From NCBI RefSeq assembly GCF_029840635.1, contig NZ_JAOCCU010000002.1:124001-188000 (forward strand): a stretch of DNA of 64,000 bases, written 5' to 3'. Position numbers and translations under genes: made by a program. Position 1 is the first letter of the stretch; each line of letters opens with the position of its first letter. The DNA comes from Mitsuaria sp. GD03876 (GTDB taxonomy: Bacteria; Pseudomonadota; Gammaproteobacteria; Burkholderiales; Burkholderiaceae_C). Of the stretch, positions 58,746 through 64,000 are shown piece by piece. The notes under the pieces were generated by a model. It was not told where the DNA came from. It was given only the letters and a program-made list of their open reading frames with translations, and did no database searches.

Positions 58746-61217
58746 TCATCGCGAGGAGACAGGGCCGGCGGGCGCCTCGCCCATCAGGAACGGCGTGTCC
58801 ACGGTCCAGCCGAGCAGCCGCCGGCAGCCGTCGACCTCGCGATGCGAGGCCTCCGGCGGCAGCGTGCCTCCGGCCACCACGCGCTTCAGGCCCGCGAGGA
58901 CGGGCGCGAAGCGCTCGCGCGCGACGGGCGAGCGCGTCGCGAGCAGCCGGTGGCAGGTCCCCACGAAGGACCCCTGCGCCGCCGGCGCCATGCGCGCGAC
59001 GAAGAAGATCATCTGGCGCCAGCTGAAGGCGAGCGTCTTGCTGGCGCGCTTGCGCTGGATGACCGGGATCGATTCGGGGATCACGCGCCGCTCGAGCCGG
59101 TCGAGGGTCGCGGTGAAGGCGCGTTCGGCCAGGCTCGCCCAGTGGCCCTCGAGCATCGGCTGGAGCCTCAGGACGTCGACGAGCACGGCCAGGTTGTGCG
59201 TGGTCAGGATCGCGGCCTGCTCGATCACCGCGCCGTTGCGCGCGCGGGGGTTGCCGCCCTCGGGCAGCGCCGCGAGCGCCAGGCAGTACGCATCGAAGTC
59301 GGGACAGGTCGTGACGCCCCATTTGTCCTGGAGCCGATGCATCGAGGCCAGGCGACCGGCGTCGAGGCCGTAGTAGCGCGTGTACACGCCGCCGCCGGGC
59401 AGGTCCTGCAGGAAGCGCATCGCGACCTGGGCCGCCCGCAGGTACTTCACGCTGAAGGTGCCCATGAAGATGTCGGCGGCGAGTTCCTCCACCAAGGGCA
59501 ACCGGGGCCGCTTCGGCTGGCCGCTGCCGTCCGCGGCGGGGTCTTGCGGCGGTTGCGCGATGCCGGCCAGGGTCGCCAGCTCCGACACCAGCTTGTTGGG
59601 CGTGATCGTCGCGGGGAACGCCGTGATGGCGCAGGCCGCGAACTGGCGCAACGTGTCCTCGGCGGCAGGCCGCGGATCGGCGTCGGCGCAGGCCTCCAGG
59701 GCGGCGATCCACGGCAGTTCCGTGAAGCGCACCTGGTGCTGCAGCCACAGCAGCAGCAAGGACCGGCGCCGCCGGAAGGCGCGATAGCTCGCGGCATGCA
59801 GCGCCCGGGCGGCGGGATCGGTGAAGCGCGTGGCCAGCGCGGGGCCCGTCAGCTGCGGCAGCAACGCGGCGAGCGCCTCGCCCGACTTCACGAGGCGGCG
59901 TTCGAGCAGGGCCGACACGGGCGCCTCCTGGGCCGCCGACAGCCGGGCGGTGAACCGCGGCGGGACCGGCGTGCCTGCCGGCACCGCCGCCACCTGCTCC
60001 TCGGGCGTGATCGGCCGCGAGGCCGCGACGATGTCCTCGGGACTCAGGCCTTCGCCCGGCGGGATCTGCCCAATCAACCGCGCGGCGAGCAGCTGCGCGA
60101 TCCGCGCGTGACTCGGTCCCGTCACCTGCGACGCGCGCAGCGCGCGGTGGGCCTCCGAGCCCGGCACGCCGTGCGCGGTCACGAAACCGGCGAGGCGATG
60201 GCGCACGCGCTGGGCCGAACGATCGCGGCGCTCGGCATCGAGGCCAGGCCACGCGGCGAGCGCCGCCACGAGGCATCCCAGCACCTCGTTCTCGCGATGG
60301 ATGCGCTGGCAGCGGGCATGGCCCGCGCGCGCCGCCGCGACCTTCGCCAGCAGCGCGCCGCGCCGGGACTCGAAGTCGTCGGGCAGGCGCGTGAACGGCA
60401 CGCCGCCCGTGACGGCGCGTCCGGCACCGTCGCCCTCGAAGCGGGGCGGGGCGCCGGCCACCGTGTCGAGCACCAGCGTCACCAGTTCGTCGGTGAGCGG
60501 GGCCCACACCTCGTGGTGCTCGCGCATCGTCTCGACGCTCTTGGACGGGCGCTTGTGCGAGAAGCCTTCCGCGAGCGAGTGGGCGCTGCGCGCGAGCACC
60601 GGCGCCTCCAGGCCGACGACAGGATCAGGGATCGGTGTCGAGGCCGGGCGCGGGTAGAAGCGCAGGCGATCGAAGAAGGGCTCGATCTGCTCGATCAGCG
60701 ACGCGGCCACCGCGTGCTCGCCCTGCGCGAGCAGCCAGCCGATCGCGAGCAGCGCCGATTCCTCCGGCAGATCCACGCGATAGCGGCGCGACGCGAGCTG
60801 GTCCGCCAGCGTCGGGTAGCCCTCGCGGGTGAGGTGATGGCCGTTGAGCGCGGTGCGCGCGCCGTCGGCCGGCAGGTGGAGCCGGGCGGCGAGGTCGCGC
60901 TCGTGGGCGAGCCATTCCCCGCCCGAGGCATCCTCCCCGCTCGCGAATCCGCCGCGCACCACCTCGGGCGTGATCCAGGTCGGATTGCCTTCAAGGGGCT
61001 GCCGGTCGCCGACACGGGCCTTGCCGGACACCAGCTGTTCCAGCGCCGCCAACAGGCGGCGAGCGCGCGCTTCGGCCCGCTCGCGCAGGCTCGGTTCCGT
61101 GTGCGCGGCGGCCGCGCGCAGGGTCCGGGCCAGTTCGCCCGCGAGGTAGCTGCCGCCGATCACCGGCGGGACGGCGGACGGCGGTCCGGCCTTCGGGTCG
61201 TTGCTGCGCTGGGTCAT
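58746..61217 (-). CDS. Large protein of unknown family, coupled to tRNA-like gene
   Basis: An 823-residue, probably cytosolic protein with no signal peptide or membrane helix. The start MTQRSNDPKAG at 61217 is preferred; the frame remains open 66 bases more but would run into the tRNA-like gene. The leader has no Shine-Dalgarno sequence and is pyrimidine-rich. I see no Walker, protease, nuclease or helix-turn-helix motif. Distinct segments are a helical N-terminal half, an Arg-rich stretch (RAFRRRRSLLLLWLQHQVRF), and a well-formed C-terminal part: GTFSVKYLRAAQVAMRFLQD, YTRYYGLDAGRLASMHRLQD, NGAVIEQAAILTTHNLAVLV and LAFSWRQMIFFVARM. Its stop abuts that of the convergent esterase. Confidence 0.75.
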   Translation of the reverse strand: MTQRSNDPKAGPPSAVPPVIGGSYLAGELARTLRAAAAHTEPSLRERAEARARRLLAALEQLVSGKARVGDRQPLEGNPTWITPEVVRGGFASGEDASGGEWLAHERDLAARLHLPADGARTALNGHHLTREGYPTLADQLASRRYRVDLPEESALLAIGWLLAQGEHAVAASLIEQIEPFFDRLRFYPRPASTPIPDPVVGLEAPVLARSAHSLAEGFSHKRPSKSVETMREHHEVWAPLTDELVTLVLDTVAGAPPRFEGDGAGRAVTGGVPFTRLPDDFESRRGALLAKVAAARAGHARCQRIHRENEVLGCLVAALAAWPGLDAERRDRSAQRVRHRLAGFVTAHGVPGSEAHRALRASQVTGPSHARIAQLLAARLIGQIPPGEGLSPEDIVAASRPITPEEQVAAVPAGTPVPPRFTARLSAAQEAPVSALLERRLVKSGEALAALLPQLTGPALATRFTDPAARALHAASYRAFRRRRSLLLLWLQHQVRFTELPWIAALEACADADPRPAAEDTLRQFAACAITAFPATITPNKLVSELATLAGIAQPPQDPAADGSGQPKRPRLPLVEELAADIFMGTFSVKYLRAAQVAMRFLQDLPGGGVYTRYYGLDAGRLASMHRLQDKWGVTTCPDFDAYCLALAALPEGGNPRARNGAVIEQAAILTTHNLAVLVDVLRLQPMLEGHWASLAERAFTATLDRLERRVIPESIPVIQRKRASKTLAFSWRQMIFFVARMAPAAQGSFVGTCHRLLATRSPVARERFAPVLAGLKRVVAGGTLPPEASHREVDGCRRLLGWTVDTPFLMGEAPAGPVSSR

Positions 61218-61236
61218 CGACGTGGGGAGGAAGGGG

Positions 61237-61309
61237 GCTTGGAGGCAGGGATCGAACCTGCGCCTCGCGGGTGTGCAGCCCACGGCTCTTCCAACTGAGC
61301 TACTCCAAG
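61237..61309 (-). tRNA. Atypical tRNA-Cys(GCA)-like gene
   Basis: A complete cloverleaf is formed: 7-bp acceptor CTTGGAG/CTCCAAG, TA linker, D arm GCTC/GAGC with loop AGTTGGAA, anticodon stem GTGGG/CCCGC with loop CTGCACA (anticodon GCA, Cys), five-base variable loop, and T arm GCAGG/CCTGC with loop TTCGATC. Several positions depart from a normal tRNA-Cys: C1-G72 first pair, C73 instead of U73, C at 37 and 26, G15-C48 Levitt pair. CCA is not encoded. It ends about 20 bases before the ATG of the 823-residue protein on the same strand, so both probably share one transcript. Confidence 0.75.
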
Positions 61310-61319
61310 ATCGGCGCGC

Positions 61320-61325
61320 ATCGTA
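61320..61325 (-). promoter_or_regulatory. Candidate -10 box of the tRNA-like gene
   Basis: TACGAT lies 10 bases ahead of the tRNA-like 5' end on the minus strand, at the proper distance for a very short leader. The -35 region is poor. Confidence 0.3.
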
Positions 61326-61365
61326 CCCGTGGCGTGGCCCGCGACGCCAGGCCTGGTGTCGGACC

Positions 61366-61452
61366 CTAAGGCCTGACCGCCGACGTCTCCAGCCGCGTGA
61401 TCGCGCTGCCGTCGCCGTCGAAGCGGAAGGTCCGTCGTACCCGGGGCGTCAT
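61366..61452 (-). pseudogene. Short frame, possible gene remnant
   Basis: A 28-codon frame (MTPRVRRTFRFDGDGSAITR then eight residues and a stop) starts 19 bases after the saccharopine-dehydrogenase-like gene on the same strand. RTFRFDGDGSAI looks like protein sequence rather than random DNA, so it may be the stump of a lost downstream gene. It is also possible that it is chance. Confidence 0.25.
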
Positions 61453-61471
61453 CGGGTCGCTCCTTCGTTGG

Positions 61472-62623
61472 TCATCGATGGCCATGGCTCGGCCTCTTCG
61501 CCGATGTGCCATCCAGCCCTTCGTCCGTGACCAGGTCGGTCACCATGCCCCAGCGGTCGAACTCGGGTTGGAAGTCCGCCAGGGCCAGCAGGCCGATGCA
61601 GGCATGCGCGCCGATGGGCAGCGCCTCGCCGCGGGCCAGCCGCCGCGCCAGCAGGATCGCCGCCATGCAGGGAATCTCCGGCCCGTGGTCGTCGTCGGCG
61701 GCGATGTGCCATTCGCGCCTGGCCGGCCGGCCCGACGCGTCCTGGCCTTCGACCCGCAGCACCATGCCGCCCAGCCCCGAGCCGAAGCGGTCGAACATCG
61801 GCGAGGTCGCCTGGATGATCCCCGCCAGCCGCGACGGCCGCTTCAGCAGGCCCACGCGTCGAAGCATCGCCAGCAGTCCCATCGCGCGCTGCGTGAAGCC
61901 GACCTCGAGCGCCGCGCGGAAGTGGACGCGCTCCGTCACGCCGAAGCGCGCGGGGAAGAGCTCCAGGTCGGGGATGTCGCACAGGGCGCCCAGGCGAGGC
62001 CGCATGCGGGCGAAGCGGACCCGGCGGGACTGCGCCCAGCCACGGCGCGGCTGCCAGCGGCCTTCGTCCCAGACCTGGATCGGCTCGCCGCAATAGCTCA
62101 GCACCGCCGCGAGCGTCGCTTCGCCGCGCGGCGCCGTCTGCGCGGGCGCGATGCAGAGGTCGATGCTGCGCAGCGACCGCCAGCCGGACGTGAGCGCCGT
62201 CACCACCGCCGACGACAAGGCCGGCACGGTGCTCGCGCCGGCGATGCCGACCCGGCCCGCCGCGCGGAAGGCCGCGTCGAGCGAGGGGGGGAAGTCGCAG
62301 ACGAAGCGGCGTCCGTCCGCCAGGTCGATGTAGTGGCAGCCCGCCTGCGCCGCGGCCCGCGCCACGTCGTAGGACTGGCCCTGGAACGGGCCCGCGGTGT
62401 GGATCAGCAGTTCGACGCCCAGTTGCCGCAGCCGATCGGAGAACCCGGGCGCCGCGAGGTCGATGGCGACGCCTTCGGCACCGCCGCCGAGCGTCGCCGC
62501 CAACTGCCTCGCGCGCGACGCGTCGCGTCCGCCGACCAGCAGCTGAATCCCCGGATCCCCCGCCAGCGCGCGGCAGATGCGCGCGCCAAAGTTCCCGTAG
62601 CCCCCAAGCACCAATGTCTTCAA
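61472..62623 (-). CDS. Saccharopine-dehydrogenase-like NAD(P)-binding protein
   Basis: A 383-residue Rossmann-fold protein of the saccharopine dehydrogenase superfamily. It starts LKTLVLGGYGNFGARICRAL (GxGxxG-like GGYGNFG) and continues LLVGGRDASRARQLAATLGG, HTAGPFQGQSYDVARAA and YIDLADGRRFVCDF, the typical pattern. Lysine biosynthesis is not implied; such proteins act on various substrates. TTG at 62623 is the preferred start: AGGGAG lies 6 bases ahead and the Rossmann strand begins at once; the ATG at 62731 would add an unlikely Arg-rich extension. Confidence 0.83.
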   Translation of the reverse strand: MKTLVLGGYGNFGARICRALAGDPGIQLLVGGRDASRARQLAATLGGGAEGVAIDLAAPGFSDRLRQLGVELLIHTAGPFQGQSYDVARAAAQAGCHYIDLADGRRFVCDFPPSLDAAFRAAGRVGIAGASTVPALSSAVVTALTSGWRSLRSIDLCIAPAQTAPRGEATLAAVLSYCGEPIQVWDEGRWQPRRGWAQSRRVRFARMRPRLGALCDIPDLELFPARFGVTERVHFRAALEVGFTQRAMGLLAMLRRVGLLKRPSRLAGIIQATSPMFDRFGSGLGGMVLRVEGQDASGRPARREWHIAADDDHGPEIPCMAAILLARRLARGEALPIGAHACIGLLALADFQPEFDRWGMVTDLVTDEGLDGTSAKRPSHGHR

Positions 62624-62851
62624 GTCTTGCTCCCTGTCGGGGCCGGAGTCTACGAGGGCCCGGGCCGCGCCTCGTGGCGCGCGTTCGTGTCGACATCGGC
62701 GTCCGAGGCGGACCGCCCACGGGCATGGCACTTGCCGTCCTGAAGGCGATGCACACCATCACCCGTGTGTTGCCCTCAGCGTGTCGATGAGGTGAGCGCC
62801 TCGTCGGCCGGCGAGGTGCAACGTGGACTCACCGCTTCAAGGAGACACCTC

Positions 62852-63157
62852 ATGAACACCTCCCTCATCCGCTCCGCCGGCCTCGTCGTCGTCTGCGCCG
62901 CCTTGTCGGTCGGTTGCGCCTCGGATCGTCAACAGCGTCATGACGACGCCCGCAACGCGGCGGTCGGCGCCGTCGGCGGCGCGGTGATCGGCGCGGCCAC
63001 CGGCGGCAACGCGCTGACCGGCGCCGCCGTCGGCGCCGTGGCGGGCGCCCTGATCGGACGCCTGATGGTCGACGGCCGCGAACGCGAGGTCTATTCCGAC
63101 GGCCGCGGCGGCCGCTACTGGCGCGACGAGGACGGCCGCCACCACCCCGTCCGTTAA
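62852..63157 (+). CDS. Glycine-zipper lipoprotein
   Basis: A 101-residue lipoprotein with lipobox VGCASD (Cys22) followed by a glycine-zipper segment AVGAVGGAVIGAATGGNALT and GAAVGAVAGALIGRL (about 36-70), then a charged tail (GRGGRYWRDEDGRHHPVR). Such zippers insert in membranes, as in SlyB/17-kDa-antigen or YMGG-like proteins. AAGGAGACACCTC precedes the ATG. Confidence 0.85.
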   Translation: MNTSLIRSAGLVVVCAALSVGCASDRQQRHDDARNAAVGAVGGAVIGAATGGNALTGAAVGAVAGALIGRLMVDGREREVYSDGRGGRYWRDEDGRHHPVR

Positions 63158-63363
63158 GGGGACACGCCTCCCTAACCTTTGGGATGGCTATTTTGGTGTC
63201 GAGGTTTTTTACAGATGTCAGCCATCCCCTTCACCGTATCCAGACTTTCCGTTGTGTGACAACGGGTTACCGAGTTGGCACGCGACCTGCTTAGGGATCC
63301 GCTTTTCCGCGATGGCCTCACGAGGGGGGCCATCCTCATTCCAAGAAGCCACGAAAGAAAACC
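63158..63363 (+). other. Upstream region of the PEP-CTERM gene
   Basis: 206 bases without a gene. They contain the RpoN promoter described separately and, upstream, the AT-rich segment 63177-63215, where an enhancer-binding protein such as PrsR might bind. Confidence 0.5.
63275..63290 (+). promoter_or_regulatory. Sigma-54 (RpoN) promoter of the PEP-CTERM gene
   Basis: TTGGCACGCGACCTGC has the invariant GG (63277-63278) and GC (63289-63290) ten bases apart, matching TGGCAC-N5-TTGC well. Many PEP-CTERM genes in betaproteobacteria are driven by RpoN and the PrsK/PrsR two-component system. Confidence 0.8.
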
Positions 63364-63957
63364 ATGAAGAAGATCCTGCTGGGAGCCGCCCTGTCCCTGT
63401 CCGCCCTGATCGCCGCCGCCACGCCGGTGAGCATCAACTTCAACGGCTACAGCAACTTCGCGCCCGTTGCCAACACGCAAGACGTCCAGTTCCAGCTGCT
63501 GGGCGGCCCGATCAACGGCACCCCGACCGTCAGCTCCTTCGTCATCGACGGCCAGCGCCTGCTGACCAACTCGCTGACCGGCGGCTCCTACCCGACCGCC
63601 AACATCCTGCGCGCGACCTTCGACGGCGCGGCGGACGACCTGACCTTCAGCTTCTTCAACGCCGGCTTCTCCGGCAGCGGCGGCGGCGCGTCGTTCTTCA
63701 CCGCCTACGACCTGGCCGGCAACGTGCTCCAGACCGGTTCGCTGGCCGCCAGCGCCAGCAACGTGGTCAGCTTCGCGCTGACCGTCGACGGCGTGCACAG
63801 CATCGAGTTCAACAACAACACCGGCGGCGCCAGCAACTGGTGGTTCGGCCTGGCCTCGCTGTCCGCCGACGTGAACGACGTGCCGGAACCCGCCTCGCTG
63901 GCCCTGGCCGGCCTGGCGCTGGTCGGCCTGGCCTTCGCGCGTCGCCGTCAGGCTTGA
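63364..63957 (+). CDS. PEP-CTERM sorting-signal protein
   Basis: A 197-residue exported protein. Signal peptide (1-20, MKKILLGAALSLSALIAAAT), a beta-rich domain with many Asn, Gly and Ser, and a C-terminal PEP-CTERM signal: VPEPASLALAGLALVGLAFA followed by RRRQA. The signal is cut and processed by exosortase in the inner membrane, often linked to exopolysaccharide export. The exosortase genes are elsewhere. An RpoN promoter lies 74 bases ahead. The function of the mature domain is not known. Confidence 0.92.
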   Translation: MKKILLGAALSLSALIAAATPVSINFNGYSNFAPVANTQDVQFQLLGGPINGTPTVSSFVIDGQRLLTNSLTGGSYPTANILRATFDGAADDLTFSFFNAGFSGSGGGASFFTAYDLAGNVLQTGSLAASASNVVSFALTVDGVHSIEFNNNTGGASNWWFGLASLSADVNDVPEPASLALAGLALVGLAFARRRQA

Positions 63958-64000
63958 TCGCCGACTGCTGATCGCGCGGAACACCCGCCGCCGATCGCCA

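Noticed and set aside
58746-61217. 823-residue protein as a Ro60/TROVE or RtcB-type RNA-repair protein
   Set aside because: I looked for the vWA/TROVE pattern and for RtcB metal motifs because of the tRNA-like partner and did not find them.
61237-61309. tRNA-like gene as a phage or island attachment site
   Set aside because: No integrase, no direct repeat of the tRNA 3' end found downstream within the window, and an adjacent gene directly coupled to it.

Overview
The window is about 69% GC DNA from a betaproteobacterium. The block rne / rluC - HAD phosphatase - Rieske protein - sppA, the many LysR regulators, the DUF4148 protein, a PEP-CTERM protein with an RpoN-type promoter and the set of exported glycan-degrading enzymes point to order Burkholderiales, probably a Roseateles/Mitsuaria/Rubrivivax-like free-living bacterium. 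This placement is inferred from gene content only. No prophage, insertion sequence, CRISPR array or rRNA was seen; the single RNA gene is a tRNA-like gene near the right end.

Layout: 1-5.4 kb holds an MFS exporter with a divergent LysR regulator, a small membrane protein, a Met-rich exported protein and a POT peptide transporter. 5.5-13.9 kb is the conserved RNase E / RluC neighbourhood plus a ChaN-like lipoprotein. 13.9-27.2 kb is a carbohydrate locus. A leftward operon (transporter, GatZ/AgaZ, AgaS, sugar kinase, AgaR) and a rightward operon (TonB receptor, GH114 endo-alpha-1,4-galactosaminidase, amidohydrolase, GH-D clan glycosidase) diverge from a 296-bp region with repeated CTTTCG/CGAAAG sites. 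Together they look like a system for importing and burning alpha-1,4-galactosaminan. 27.3-34 kb has a CsgG-like lipoprotein, an MFS transporter, a GH16 glucanase with a LacI-type operator, and small genes. 34-38 kb is a four-carbon acid-sugar module (PdxA2-type enzyme fused to a second TIM-barrel domain, DUF1537 kinase, LysR).

38.1-43.7 kb is a tight three-gene operon without a recognised name: lipoprotein, trypsin-SleB fusion, and large membrane protein ending in an NlpC/P60-like domain. 43.8-56.2 kb is a mixed accessory region of regulators, hydrolases and small envelope proteins. 56.3-58.7 kb is an ECF41 sigma-factor locus with a textbook autoregulatory promoter. 58.7-61.3 kb holds an 823-residue protein of unknown family whose start codon lies about 20 nt after an atypical tRNA-Cys(GCA)-like gene on the same strand. 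I consider this pair the best candidate for an undescribed system. The window ends with a saccharopine-dehydrogenase-like protein, a glycine-zipper lipoprotein and a PEP-CTERM protein behind an RpoN promoter.
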